From Segatella copri (GTDB taxonomy: Bacteria > Bacteroidota > Bacteroidia > Bacteroidales > Bacteroidaceae): a DNA stretch of 64,000 nt. The number at the start of each line of letters is the position of its first letter. The first letter of the stretch is position 1. Shown here in pieces: positions 9,805 to 19,062 of this stretch. The DNA lies in NCBI RefSeq assembly GCF_949820605.1, contig NZ_CATKVU010000006.1, positions 558,001 to 622,000 of the forward strand, written 5' to 3'. The position numbers and the translations under genes are program-made. The notes under the pieces are model-generated. The model had not been told where the DNA came from and ran no database searches. It worked only from the letters and a program-made list of their open reading frames with translations.

Positions 9805-10938
9805 ATGAAGAATATCATTATCACGGGCGGTGCAGGGTTCATCGGCTCACACGTAGTAAGACTTTTCGTGAACAAATATCCTGAGTATCACATCATCAAC
9901 CTCGACAAGTTGACATACGCTGGTAATTTGGCAAACCTCAAGGACATTGAGGACAAGCCTAACTATACTTTCGTTAAGGGCGACATCTGCGATTTCGACC
10001 TGATGTTGAAGCTGATGCAGGACTACAAGGTGGATGGCATCATTCATCTCGCTGCCGAGAGCCATGTAGATAGAAGTATCAAGGATCCATTCACTTTCGC
10101 TCAAACCAACGTGATGGGAACCCTGTCTCTGCTCCAGGCGGCAAAGGTTTACTGGGAGAGTCTTCCTGAGGGATACGAGGGTAAGCGCTTCTACCATATC
10201 TCTACTGATGAGGTTTACGGTGCCTTGCAGATGACTCATCCTGAGGGCATTCCTGCTCCTTTCACCACCAAGGCATCCAGCGGTAAGAACCACGAGGCTT
10301 ATGGCGAGGAGTTCTTCGTAGAGACAACCAAGTACAATCCTCACTCTCCATACTCAGCATCCAAGGCAAGCTCAGACCACTTCGTCCGTGCTTTCCACGA
10401 TACATACGGTATGCCTACCATCGTGACCAACTGCTCTAACAACTACGGTCCATACCAGTTCCCAGAGAAGTTGATTCCGCTGTTCATCAACAACATCCGT
10501 CATCGCAAGCCATTGCCAGTATATGGTAAGGGTGAGAACGTGCGCGACTGGTTGTATGTAGTGGATCATGCCCGTGCCATCGATATGATTTTCCACAAGG
10601 GTAAGATTGCTGAGACCTACAACATCGGCGGTTTCAATGAGTGGAAGAACCTCGACATCATCAAGGTGGTCATCAAGACCGTTGATAGATTGCTCGGCAG
10701 AAAGGAAGGCGAGGATATGGATCTCATCACCTACGTAACCGATAGAAAGGGTCACGATATGCGTTATGCCATCGACTCTCGCAAGCTTCAGAAGGAACTC
10801 GGTTGGGAGCCATCACTCCAGTTTGAGGAGGGAATCGAGGAGACCGTAAAATGGTATCTAGATAATCAGGAATGGATGGACAATGTAACCTCTGGCGATT
10901 ACCAGAAGTACTACGACAACATGTATTCTAACCGTTAA
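9805..10938 (+). CDS. rfbB: dTDP-glucose 4,6-dehydratase
   Basis: It converts dTDP-glucose to dTDP-4-keto-6-deoxyglucose, the second step of dTDP-rhamnose synthesis. Of 377 residues, the NAD site GGAGFIGSH is at 8-16, STDEVYG carries the Thr-Asp-Glu catalytic residues, and YSASKASSD gives the Tyr/Lys pair. It is slightly longer than the usual 350-360 residues because of an insert around GKNHEAYGEEFFVETTKYN before the active-site Tyr, seen in Bacteroidetes members. It is followed by a strong terminator. Confidence 0.95.
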   Translation: MKNIIITGGAGFIGSHVVRLFVNKYPEYHIINLDKLTYAGNLANLKDIEDKPNYTFVKGDICDFDLMLKLMQDYKVDGIIHLAAESHVDRSIKDPFTFAQTNVMGTLSLLQAAKVYWESLPEGYEGKRFYHISTDEVYGALQMTHPEGIPAPFTTKASSGKNHEAYGEEFFVETTKYNPHSPYSASKASSDHFVRAFHDTYGMPTIVTNCSNNYGPYQFPEKLIPLFINNIRHRKPLPVYGKGENVRDWLYVVDHARAIDMIFHKGKIAETYNIGGFNEWKNLDIIKVVIKTVDRLLGRKEGEDMDLITYVTDRKGHDMRYAIDSRKLQKELGWEPSLQFEEGIEETVKWYLDNQEWMDNVTSGDYQKYYDNMYSNR

Positions 10939-10945
10939 TAGACGT

Positions 10946-11006
10946 CCTGTAAGGGCAAAAGCTTTAACTATCCCAAGCTTTTGCTCTTGCAGGGCTTTTT
11001 TGTTTT
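10946..11006 (+). terminator. Strong intrinsic terminator after rmlB
   Basis: CCTGTAAGGGCAAAAGCTT (10946-10964) pairs almost fully with the arm ending GCAGG near 10992, followed by GCTTTTTTG. Confidence 0.9.
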
Positions 11007-11072
11007 TCTTCGATTAAAATCCCCTAAATATATTATTATTTCTTAATAATTCTCTCTTTAGTACCCTGAAAA

Positions 11073-11103
11073 CCTGAAAGTACGAAAAATTTTTCTATCT
11101 TTG
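11073..11103 (+). promoter_or_regulatory. Promoter of the PCMD-domain gene
   Basis: TATCTTTG (11096-11103) is an exact -7 box. The -33 position carries only CCTG (11073-11076), 19 bases upstream, so this is a weaker match. The ATG at 11133 lies about 30 bases downstream. Confidence 0.55.
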
Positions 11104-11132
11104 CAGTATCTAGAAATATTAAAGCAATAGAT

Positions 11133-12095
11133 ATGAAAAAACAGGTAATTTTCGGCATTGCATTAGCGCTTGCTATTTTGTCATGTCTTCCTATGCAGGG
11201 ACAGAAAAAAGTGGTTCCTCTGAAATATGGAAATATGGACTACTGGGTAATCAGAAATATCAAAGAGTCGGCTATCATTGGTGGTAATCAGAAAACCATT
11301 TATGCCGTAGGACCTAATATGACTATCCAGGGTAATACTCCTTATACCAATAAGGGTGGGTCTCCTTGGGGCTCATCCAATGTCTTGGCGCATGTTTCCG
11401 GCATTTACAAGACCAATAATTCGGTTTTTCGTGACAGGCACGGCAGTGGGCATTGCGCCAAACTGGAGACTCATATAGAAAAGGTAAAGGTGTTGGGACT
11501 TATCAATATCAAGGTACTTGCAGCCGGTTCCCTTTTCCTGGGAGATGTTCGTGAACCGATCACCAGTACCAAGGATGGTCCGAAGGCCATCAACTGGGGC
11601 ATTCCGTTTACGGCACGTCCTAAGGCTCTGCGTTTCGATTACAAGACCTACCTTCCTAATGTTGCCAACCGAATCAAGCAGAATGGATTCAGTGGTGCCT
11701 CTACAGTGGCAGGAAGAGACCATGCCATCGTGGTGCTCTATCTTCAGAAGCGTCACGAGGATGCCAAGGGTAACATCACTGCCAAGCGAGTGGGTACGAT
11801 GGTGGTAAGATACGGCAAGAGTACGAATGGATGGGTGGAAGATGCAACCTATACCATCCACTATGGTGATATCCGTCAAATGGCTGGCTATCATGCCGCA
11901 ACGATGGGACTCCGTTCTACCGATTATGCCCGCAACAGTAAGGGTAAGAGTGTGCTTGTAAGAGAAGTGGGATGGGCTGCTGCCGATGAAACGCCTACTC
12001 ATCTCGTTCTCCAGTTCTCTTCTTCGGATGGCGGTGCTTATATCGGAACACCAGGTAACACCTTGTGGATAGATAATGTATCACTGGTATATTAA
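11133..12095 (+). CDS. Secreted PCMD-domain protein
   Basis: 320 residues with a signal sequence (KKQVIFGIALALAILSCLPMQG). The Cys in the hydrophobic stretch could make it a lipoprotein, but the lipobox is poor. The mature protein resembles the PCMD family (putative carbohydrate metabolism domain) of Bacteroidetes, ending in the typical LWIDNVSLVY strand. PCMD domains have a beta-sandwich fold and are thought to bind glycans. The last six codons and stop are the source of a 22-bp tandem repeat that follows the gene. A BamA-like gene follows on the same strand. Confidence 0.7.
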   Translation: MKKQVIFGIALALAILSCLPMQGQKKVVPLKYGNMDYWVIRNIKESAIIGGNQKTIYAVGPNMTIQGNTPYTNKGGSPWGSSNVLAHVSGIYKTNNSVFRDRHGSGHCAKLETHIEKVKVLGLINIKVLAAGSLFLGDVREPITSTKDGPKAINWGIPFTARPKALRFDYKTYLPNVANRIKQNGFSGASTVAGRDHAIVVLYLQKRHEDAKGNITAKRVGTMVVRYGKSTNGWVEDATYTIHYGDIRQMAGYHAATMGLRSTDYARNSKGKSVLVREVGWAAADETPTHLVLQFSSSDGGAYIGTPGNTLWIDNVSLVY

Positions 12096-12161
12096 TAATG
12101 TGTCACTGGTATATTAATAATGTATCACTGGTATATTAATGAAGTGTCACTGGTTTATTAG
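12074..12161 (+). repeat. Four 22-bp tandem repeats copied from the end of the PCMD gene
   Basis: Units start at 12074, 12096, 12118 and 12140. Each is close to TAATGTATCACTGGTATATTAA, the codons for NVSLVY and the stop. Copy 1 is the true gene end; the next three are downstream. The period is not a multiple of three, so each copy changes frame. Confidence 0.9.
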
Positions 12162-12201
12162 TAAATGACGAAAATAGAATCAACAGGAAAATATTGACTT
12201 T

Positions 12202-13371
12202 ATGAAGCATATTCTAACCATACTTTTTGCGATGATGACATTGAGCAGCTATGCCTCGGAGCCAATTTCTTCAGATTCCCTCTCTTCTGAGAAGGTGGAT
12301 ACTGCCCAGCAGGTCAAGAAATCGTGGATGACACGATTCCTTGACTACTTCAATGATGCCAACAAGAACAAGCGGCATAAGCGATTCGACTTCAGTGTAA
12401 TTGGAGGTCCTCATTATGCTTCCGATACCAAGTTTGGTCTGGGAATGGTGGCGGCAGGACTTTACCGCACCGATCCTAACGATAGCATCTTGCCACCTTC
12501 CAATGTATCGCTTTTCGGTGATGTCAGTTCGGTGGGCTTCTATATGTTGGGTGTTCGGGGCAATCATATAGCTCCTGCCGGTCGTTACCGCATCGATTAT
12601 CATCTCTATTTCTATTCCTTCCCTTCCGATTTCTGGGGAATCGGTTACGAGATGGGCGATAACGATGACAACAAGAGTGATATGAAGCGTTGGCAGGCTC
12701 AGGCAGAGGCCAGCTTCCTGTTCAGGGTAGCCGATAACTTCTATGTGGGACCTATGGCAGCTTACGACTATGTGATAGGCAAGCAAATAGAACGACCGGA
12801 ATTGCTGCAGGGGATGGATAAGCATATCTGGAATGTAGGAGCGGGCGTATCTCTGGTTTATGACAACCGGGATAATCTCACCAATCCGCACCGGGGTATC
12901 TATCTGAATCTGAAGCAGATGTTCAGACCAAAATTTATGGGTAATGATTATGCCTTCAGTACGACTCACTTCCGTTTTGATGCCTATCAGCGACTGGGCA
13001 AGGGAACGATTCTTGCCGAGGATTTCGGAGCCAATCTCAATTTCGGCAATCCTTCTTGGGGAATGATGGCAGAACTGGGAGGTACCTGTTCGATGCGCGG
13101 CTACTACGAGGGCCGTTATCGCGACAAGCATTCCCTGGAGGCTACCGTGGAGTTGCGACAGCATGTCTGGAAGCGAAATGGTATTGTGGTCTGGGCTGGA
13201 GCAGGTACCGTTTTCCCTAAGTTCTCTGCGTTGCGAAGCAGACAGATTCTGCCGAATGCAGGAGTAGGCTATCGCTGGGAGTTCAAGAAGAATGTGAATG
13301 TACGATTGGATTATGGATTTGGAAAGTCAGGACAGTCTGGCTTCCTCTTTAATATCAACGAGGCATTTTAA
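12202..13371 (+). CDS. BamA/TamA-family outer-membrane barrel protein (surface antigen D15 domain)
   Basis: 389 residues with a signal peptide (KHILTILFAMMTLSSYASE). The rest is an Omp85-type 16-strand barrel without visible POTRA repeats. Supporting stretches are YDNRDNLTNPHRGIYL, the RGYYEGRYRDKHSLE segment that corresponds to the conserved VRGY/F lid-lock motif, and the C-terminal strands ending FLFNINEAF with a terminal Phe. Short Omp85 proteins of this kind occur in Bacteroidetes with unknown cargo. It lies between the PCMD gene and an EptA-like gene and is probably co-transcribed with both. Confidence 0.8.
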   Translation: MKHILTILFAMMTLSSYASEPISSDSLSSEKVDTAQQVKKSWMTRFLDYFNDANKNKRHKRFDFSVIGGPHYASDTKFGLGMVAAGLYRTDPNDSILPPSNVSLFGDVSSVGFYMLGVRGNHIAPAGRYRIDYHLYFYSFPSDFWGIGYEMGDNDDNKSDMKRWQAQAEASFLFRVADNFYVGPMAAYDYVIGKQIERPELLQGMDKHIWNVGAGVSLVYDNRDNLTNPHRGIYLNLKQMFRPKFMGNDYAFSTTHFRFDAYQRLGKGTILAEDFGANLNFGNPSWGMMAELGGTCSMRGYYEGRYRDKHSLEATVELRQHVWKRNGIVVWAGAGTVFPKFSALRSRQILPNAGVGYRWEFKKNVNVRLDYGFGKSGQSGFLFNINEAF

Positions 13372-13442
13372 TGATGTCTTTTCACGAAATACTTATGATG
13401 CATTTCCGTGATATGCTATATATATTTAATAAGGTGTAGTCT

Positions 13443-15179
13443 ATGAATCATTCTATATGTAATGCTATATATAATAAGGTGTCTTCGGGCACCTTCCTTT
13501 ACTGGTATGCGGTGGTGGCATTGCTGCTGCCCAATATCGCCCTGTGCTTTACCGAAAGACTTTCTTTCTGGGCGGGCGCAGCCAATGTGCTGTTGCCTCT
13601 GGCACTGTATATGTGGTTCTTTTCTGTAGCCAGATGTCCGGGCAAGATGGTATGGTGGGCATTTCTCTTTGTCTTTTTCGCCGCTTTTCAGCTGGTATTG
13701 CTCTATCTCTTCGGAACGGGAGTGATAGCGGTGGATATGTTCCTGAATCTCGTGACCACCAATCCGGGAGAAGTGATGGAACTGCTGGACAATCTGTTGC
13801 CTGCCGTGGTAGGTGTTTTTGTGATTTATCTTCCCTTGCTCATCTTGGCTGTCATCCATATCAGGAAGAAGCATCAGATATCCGTCTCTTTCCAGCATCA
13901 TATCCTCAAATGGGTCATGGAGGCTGGATCCATCGGCCTCTTCTGTCTCCTTGCCTGTTATGTAGTGGTGGATGGTTACCGGATGCGCAATCAGCTTTAT
14001 CCCGTCAATATCTGCTATAACCTCTATCTGGCTTTCGAGCGCAATGCGGCGTCCGAGAATTACCAGGAGGCAAGCCGTAACTTCCGGTTTGATGCCCGGA
14101 GTGGGCACGATGCGGAAGCTCCCGAAGTGTATGTGATGGTGGTGGGAGAGACGGCACGAGCCCATAATTTCAGTCTCTATGGCTATCCTCGGAATACCAA
14201 TCCGCTGCTTTCCAAAACGCCGGGTATCATGGCTTTCCCTGATGCAACCACGCAGAGCAATACCACCCACAAGAGTGTACCGATGCTTCTGTCGGCAGCT
14301 TCGGCAGAGGATTTTCCACGCCTCTTTCATGAGAAAGGCATCCTGGCAGCCTTCAGGGAAGCCGGATTTCATACCGTGTTCATCAGCAACCAGTTGCCCA
14401 ACCATTCGTTTATCGATTTCCTGGGAGAGCAGGCTGATGAGCATTACTTTCTGAAGAAGGAAGAATCTGTCCAGGGCAGTCATTACGATGAGGATCTGTT
14501 GCGGAAACTGGATAAGATCTTGCCGGAGGCTGATGCTTCATCCTCAGCCCATTACCGTTATCGCAAGCTCTTCGTGGTACTTCATACCTATGGTTCCCAC
14601 TTCAATTATCAGGAACGTTATCCCCGCAGCTTTGCTTACTTCAAGCCTGATGGCAGGAGTGAGGCAATGCCGGAGAACCGGCGTGACCTGCTGAATGCCT
14701 ACGATAATACCATCCGATATACCGATTATATCCTGCATGGGATTGTGGAGCGACTGCAGAAATGGGAGCTGGTTCAGACTAAGGCTAGGAATAAGCCGGA
14801 TGGCATATATTGTCAGCCTACCTCGGCGATGCTCTATACCAGTGACCATGGCGAGAATATCTTTGATGACAATCGGAATCTCTTCCTCCATGCAGCACCG
14901 AAGGCATCTGATTACGAGCTTCATGTGCCTTTCATCATCTGGACCTCGCAGGGCTTTGATAAGAAATATCCGAAGGTAGTGAAAGCGCTGGCGGATAACC
15001 ATACCAAGCAGGTTCAGACAAGTCTTTCGGTATTCCATACCCTGTTGGGCATCGGTGGCATCCAGACCCGATACCGTCAGGATGAACATTCGGTGGCAAG
15101 TGAACTGTATCACCCGGGCAGGTTGCTATATCTGGATGACCATAATGAGGCAATTCCGCAGGATGAGGCTAAATATTAG
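13443..15179 (+). CDS. Phosphoethanolamine transferase (EptA-like, sulfatase fold)
   Basis: 578 residues. About five membrane helices occupy residues 15-185. A periplasmic alkaline-phosphatase/sulfatase-fold domain follows. VMVVGETARAHNFSLYGYPRNTNP carries the Thr nucleophile near residue 239, and SDHGEN supplies metal ligands. Enzymes of this family move phosphoethanolamine from phosphatidylethanolamine to lipid A or other envelope glycans, altering charge and resistance to cationic peptides such as polymyxin. The acceptor is not known here. A 12-bp inverted repeat lies 44 bases past the stop. Confidence 0.85.
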   Translation: MNHSICNAIYNKVSSGTFLYWYAVVALLLPNIALCFTERLSFWAGAANVLLPLALYMWFFSVARCPGKMVWWAFLFVFFAAFQLVLLYLFGTGVIAVDMFLNLVTTNPGEVMELLDNLLPAVVGVFVIYLPLLILAVIHIRKKHQISVSFQHHILKWVMEAGSIGLFCLLACYVVVDGYRMRNQLYPVNICYNLYLAFERNAASENYQEASRNFRFDARSGHDAEAPEVYVMVVGETARAHNFSLYGYPRNTNPLLSKTPGIMAFPDATTQSNTTHKSVPMLLSAASAEDFPRLFHEKGILAAFREAGFHTVFISNQLPNHSFIDFLGEQADEHYFLKKEESVQGSHYDEDLLRKLDKILPEADASSSAHYRYRKLFVVLHTYGSHFNYQERYPRSFAYFKPDGRSEAMPENRRDLLNAYDNTIRYTDYILHGIVERLQKWELVQTKARNKPDGIYCQPTSAMLYTSDHGENIFDDNRNLFLHAAPKASDYELHVPFIIWTSQGFDKKYPKVVKALADNHTKQVQTSLSVFHTLLGIGGIQTRYRQDEHSVASELYHPGRLLYLDDHNEAIPQDEAKY

Positions 15180-15222
15180 CACAAATCTTTCATCTCAGGG
15201 GGGATTTTCTTCCAATATATGA

Positions 15223-15263
15223 AAAGAGTTTTCGTAAATATCAATTATTTGCGAAAACTCTTT
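15223..15263. terminator. Perfect 12-bp inverted repeat abutting the next promoter
   Basis: AAAGAGTTTTCG (15223-15234) and its exact complement CGAAAACTCTTT (15252-15263) flank a 17-base loop. It follows the eptA-like gene and could end its transcript, but its right arm ends inside the -33 box of the next gene, so it could instead be an operator. Confidence 0.6.
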
Positions 15264-15291
15264 GTCGTATCTATAATTTGCTGTATCTTTG
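15261..15291 (+). promoter_or_regulatory. Promoter of the GNAT/nitrilase gene
   Basis: TTTG (15261-15264), 19-base spacer, TATCTTTG (15284-15291). Because the -7 box covers an upstream in-frame ATG at 15289, translation must start at the ATG at 15328. Confidence 0.8.
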
Positions 15292-15327
15292 CACCCGGAT
15301 TTAGATAATAATAAAAATACAGTTGTT

Positions 15328-16857
15328 ATGGAACCAACTCGAAAAATCGAAAAGGTGGGTATGCGTAACCTCCACATGGAGGATTATGACCAGCTCGCCA
15401 AGTCGTTTAAGCGTATTTACGCAGACTCAGATGTTTTCTGGACAAGAGAACAGATCAAGAAACTCATCACTATCTTCCCTGAGGGACAGGTGGTTATTAT
15501 CGTTGATGATAAGATTGTGGGCTGTGCGCTCTCTATCATCGTCAATTATAATATGGTGAAGGGTGATCATACCTATGCTCAGGTTACGGGTAATGAAACC
15601 TTCAACACCCACGATCCTAATGGAAACATTCTTTACGGTATCGAGGTATTTATCCACCCTGATTATCGTGGTTTGCGCCTGGCTCGCCGTATGTATGAGT
15701 ATCGTAAGGAACTCTGCGAGAAGCTCAACTTAAAGGCTATCATGTTTGGCGGTCGTATACCAAACTATCACAAGTATGCCGATAAGATGCGCCCTAAGGA
15801 GTATATTGAGCATGTAAGAAACCGTGAAATCTATGACCCGGTTCTTACCTTCCAGCTTTCCAATGATTTCCACGTGCGCCGCGTAATCCGCAACTATCTT
15901 CCTAGCGATGAGGAGAGCGAACACTGCGCCACCCTCTTGCAGTGGGATAACATCTATTATCAGCCACCTACGGATTCTTATGTAGACCGCAAGCCAACCG
16001 TAAGAATCGGATTGGTACAGTGGCAGATGCGCCCATACGCTTCGGTGGATGACCTCTTCGAACAGGTTGAGTTCTTCGTTGATTCTGTGAGCGATTACAA
16101 GAGCGATTTCATTCTCTTCCCTGAGTATTTCAATGCACCTTTGATGGCTCGTTTCAACGACTTGGGTGAGGCGCAGAGCATCCGAAAGATGGCGCAGTAT
16201 ACCGAAGAAATCCGTGACCGTTTCCGTGAGTTGGCCATCAGTTACAACATCAATATCATCACGGGTAGTATGCCTTATCTCAAGGACGATTCCCTCTATA
16301 ATGTAGGCTTCCTCTGCCGCAGAGATGGTAGCGTAGACATGTACGAGAAGATTCATGTTACACCAGATGAGCAGAAGTGCTGGGGATTGAGTGGTGGTAG
16401 CCATATCCAGACCTTTGATACCGATTGCGGTAAGATTGGTATCGTCATCTGCTATGATGTGGAGTTCCCTGAGTTGTCAAGATTAATGGCTGAGGATGGC
16501 ATGCAGATTCTCTTCGTTCCATTCATGACCGATACCCAGAATGCTTACTCCCGAGTAAGAGTCTGTGCACAGGCGCGTGCCATCGAAAACGAGTGCTATG
16601 TTGCCATTGCGGGTAGTGTGGGCAACTTGCCACGTGTTCATAACATGGATATCCAGTATGCCCAGAGCGCCGTGTTCACCCCTTGCGACTTTGCTTTCCC
16701 TAACGATGGCAAGCGTTCAGAGGCAACACCTAATACCGAGATGATTCTCGTATCAGATGTTGACCTGAATCTCTTGAATGAGCTTCATACCTACGGTGCT
16801 GTAAGAAATCTTCGCGACCGCCGCAAGGATCTCTACGAATTGAAGCAGAAAAAGTAG
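15328..16857 (+). CDS. Fused GNAT acetyltransferase and carbon-nitrogen hydrolase
   Basis: Two domains in one chain of 509 residues. The N-terminal GNAT fold (about 1-200) includes the acetyl-CoA-binding HPDYRGLRLARRMYEYR. The C-terminal nitrilase fold (about 225-490) has the catalytic triad Glu in FPEYFNAP, Lys in YEKIHVTP and Cys in IVICYDVEFPE. The fusion is widespread in Bacteroidetes and other bacteria; its substrate is not established, though nitrilase members hydrolyse amides. The start is chosen at 15328, past the promoter. The next gene, 64 bases on, is menC. Confidence 0.9.
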   Translation: MEPTRKIEKVGMRNLHMEDYDQLAKSFKRIYADSDVFWTREQIKKLITIFPEGQVVIIVDDKIVGCALSIIVNYNMVKGDHTYAQVTGNETFNTHDPNGNILYGIEVFIHPDYRGLRLARRMYEYRKELCEKLNLKAIMFGGRIPNYHKYADKMRPKEYIEHVRNREIYDPVLTFQLSNDFHVRRVIRNYLPSDEESEHCATLLQWDNIYYQPPTDSYVDRKPTVRIGLVQWQMRPYASVDDLFEQVEFFVDSVSDYKSDFILFPEYFNAPLMARFNDLGEAQSIRKMAQYTEEIRDRFRELAISYNINIITGSMPYLKDDSLYNVGFLCRRDGSVDMYEKIHVTPDEQKCWGLSGGSHIQTFDTDCGKIGIVICYDVEFPELSRLMAEDGMQILFVPFMTDTQNAYSRVRVCAQARAIENECYVAIAGSVGNLPRVHNMDIQYAQSAVFTPCDFAFPNDGKRSEATPNTEMILVSDVDLNLLNELHTYGAVRNLRDRRKDLYELKQKK

Positions 16858-16921
16858 GTTAAGTGAAGAGTGAAGAACGAAGAGTGAAGAATTCAATTGT
16901 ATTGATATATATATATAAAGA

Positions 16922-18049
16922 ATGTATAAGATTGACATCTCGGAGCGCACGCTCCACTTCAAGCAGCCGGCAGGCACGTCTCGTGGCGTATATACCACGA
17001 GACACAGTTATTATCTCACCCTTACATCGGATGAATTGCCGGGAGTAGAGGGAGTGGGAGAGTGTGCTACGCTCCCAGATCTCAGTTGCGATGCCAAACC
17101 GGAATATGCCGTCACCCTTAGGCAGGTGTGCCAGATGGTGGAGCAGATGGGACGCATTCCATACGATATGATTCGTGCTTACCCTAGCATTACCTTCGGT
17201 TTGGAAACAGCCTTCGCTTCGTTCTTCGATGCAGTGAAGAAGTTTTTGGAGATTGTTCCTGCTGAAGGAGCATCTTCTTCTTCAGAAATGTTGAAGCAGA
17301 AAGTGGTTTCTGTTCCAGCCGGAATGGAGAATCTTGTCAATCTTTTCGATTCTCCTTTCGGTAGGGGAGAAGAGGGCATCACCATCAACGGATTGGTGTG
17401 GATGGGAACCTATGAGGAGATGCTGGCCCGGTTGGAGGAGAAGCTCCAGGCGGGTTTCCATTGCGTGAAACTCAAAATCGGTGCCATCGATTTCTTCAAG
17501 GAACTCGATCTCATCAAGCGCATCCGTGATGTGTATACCAAGGAGCAGATTGAGTTGCGTGTAGATGCCAATGGTGGCTTTTTGCCAGAGAATGCAATGA
17601 GCCAGCTGGAGGCTTTGGCTAAATATGACATTCATTCGATAGAGCAGCCTATCAAGCAGCATCAGTGGCCTAAGATGGCTCAGCTCTGTCGCGAAACACC
17701 GCTTCCTATCGCCCTAGACGAGGAGTTGATTGGTGTGAATGTCCGGAGTATGAAGCAGGCTTTGCTCGATACCGTCCGTCCTCAGTATATCATCCTCAAG
17801 CCTTCACTTCATGGTGGCATCTATGGATGCAACGAGTGGATAGAACTGGCTAACCAGCGTGGTATCGGCAGTTGGATTACTTCTGCTCTTGAGAGTAATA
17901 TCGGTCTGAACGCTATTGCTCATTATGCAGCTAAAGTATATGGTCCTAATGTCAAGATGCCGCAAGGCTTGGGTACCGGTCAGCTCTTTACTGATAATAT
18001 ACCGATGCCTTTGGAGATTCGTGGTGACAAACTGTTTGTAGTAAAATGA
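16922..18049 (+). CDS. menC: o-Succinylbenzoate synthase
   Basis: An enolase-superfamily enzyme that dehydrates SHCHC to o-succinylbenzoate in menaquinone synthesis. Of 375 residues, the barrel carries CVKLKIG (catalytic Lys pair), RVDANGGF and IEQPI (metal-binding Asp and Glu), ALDEELIG (third metal ligand) and ILKPSLHGG (general base Lys). A variable insert of about 30 residues rich in Ser lies near residue 105-130. Its stop overlaps the menE start by four bases, supporting the menC rather than a muconate-cycloisomerase assignment. A GAAGAGTGAAGAATTC tract precedes it. Confidence 0.92.
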   Translation: MYKIDISERTLHFKQPAGTSRGVYTTRHSYYLTLTSDELPGVEGVGECATLPDLSCDAKPEYAVTLRQVCQMVEQMGRIPYDMIRAYPSITFGLETAFASFFDAVKKFLEIVPAEGASSSSEMLKQKVVSVPAGMENLVNLFDSPFGRGEEGITINGLVWMGTYEEMLARLEEKLQAGFHCVKLKIGAIDFFKELDLIKRIRDVYTKEQIELRVDANGGFLPENAMSQLEALAKYDIHSIEQPIKQHQWPKMAQLCRETPLPIALDEELIGVNVRSMKQALLDTVRPQYIILKPSLHGGIYGCNEWIELANQRGIGSWITSALESNIGLNAIAHYAAKVYGPNVKMPQGLGTGQLFTDNIPMPLEIRGDKLFVVK

Positions 18050-19029
18050 CTTTAGAAGAATTCCTTTCAGAATGGAATAACGGTAGCGACCGGGTGCTGG
18101 TGCATACCAGTGGTTCCACGGGAAAGCCCAAGCCGATGATGGTAGAGAAGAAGCGAATGCTCAACTCGGCCCGCATCACTTGTGATTTCCTGGGATTGAA
18201 ACCTGGCGACAGTGCCCTGCTCTGCATGTCGCTCGATTATATTGCAGGTAAGATGGTGGTGGTGCGGAGTATAGAGCGCCATCTCCATCTTATTTCTGTT
18301 TGCCCAAGTGGGCATCCTTTGAAAGATGTAAATGAAGAGATTACCTTCGCTGCGATGGTCCCGATGCAGGTTTATAATACCCTGCAGGTTCCTGAAGAGC
18401 GGGCTCGTCTCTGCCGCATCAGGCATCTTATTATCGGTGGCGGAGCTATAGATGAGGCTCTCGAACAGAAACTGAAGGCTCTTCCCGGCAATATTGCCAT
18501 CTGGAGTACCTATGGAATGACTGAAACGCTCTCGCATATTGCCCTGAGAAGAATTAACGGTACTGAGGCTAGCGAATGGTACCAGCCTTTCGATAGTGTG
18601 AAAATCAGTCAGACCGATGAAGGATGTCTGGTGATAGATGCTCCGCAAGTCTGTGCTGAGCCCTTGGTAACGAACGATATAGTGGAAATAGAATCCTATA
18701 TATATAATAAGGTGGAAAAACTCCGTTTTCGCATCAAAGGCAGAAAAGACAATGTGATTTGCAGCGGAGGTATCAAGATTCAGATAGAAGAGGTTGAAAC
18801 CCTGTTGAAGCCTTATCTTGAAAAACCTTTCATGATAGCCAAGAAGAAAGACGGGAAGTTTGGAGAGATTGCAGTCCTCTTAACGGAAGATGAGGAGATA
18901 GAAAAAATAGAGGCGACTGTTCGCCGCCTCTTATCTGATCATAAATATTGGATTCCAAGGGAATTCCTTCATGTAGAGCATCTTCCGCTTACCGAAACCG
19001 GAAAGCCGAAGCGTGCTATCTTTCTTTAA
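18046..19029 (+). CDS. menE: o-Succinylbenzoate-CoA ligase
   Basis: An ANL-family adenylate-forming enzyme that activates o-succinylbenzoate with ATP and CoA. The P-loop HTSGSTGKPKPM is at about 20-31, YGMTETLSHIALR is the A5 motif and GRKDNVICSGGIKI the A8 hinge. The catalytic Lys is in ETGKPKRAIF at the C-terminus. At 327 residues it is much shorter than the usual 450-500, as in other Bacteroidetes MenE, lacking most of the N-terminal subdomain. It overlaps menC by four bases. Confidence 0.9.
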   Translation: MTLEEFLSEWNNGSDRVLVHTSGSTGKPKPMMVEKKRMLNSARITCDFLGLKPGDSALLCMSLDYIAGKMVVVRSIERHLHLISVCPSGHPLKDVNEEITFAAMVPMQVYNTLQVPEERARLCRIRHLIIGGGAIDEALEQKLKALPGNIAIWSTYGMTETLSHIALRRINGTEASEWYQPFDSVKISQTDEGCLVIDAPQVCAEPLVTNDIVEIESYIYNKVEKLRFRIKGRKDNVICSGGIKIQIEEVETLLKPYLEKPFMIAKKKDGKFGEIAVLLTEDEEIEKIEATVRRLLSDHKYWIPREFLHVEHLPLTETGKPKRAIFL

Positions 19030-19062
19030 AGGGATTCTCTGAAGAAAGATTCTTTAGCTGAA

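Noticed and set aside
13416..14483. 355-residue minus-strand frame opposite the EptA-like gene
   Set aside because: The plus strand has membrane helices and catalytic motifs; the antisense frame has none.
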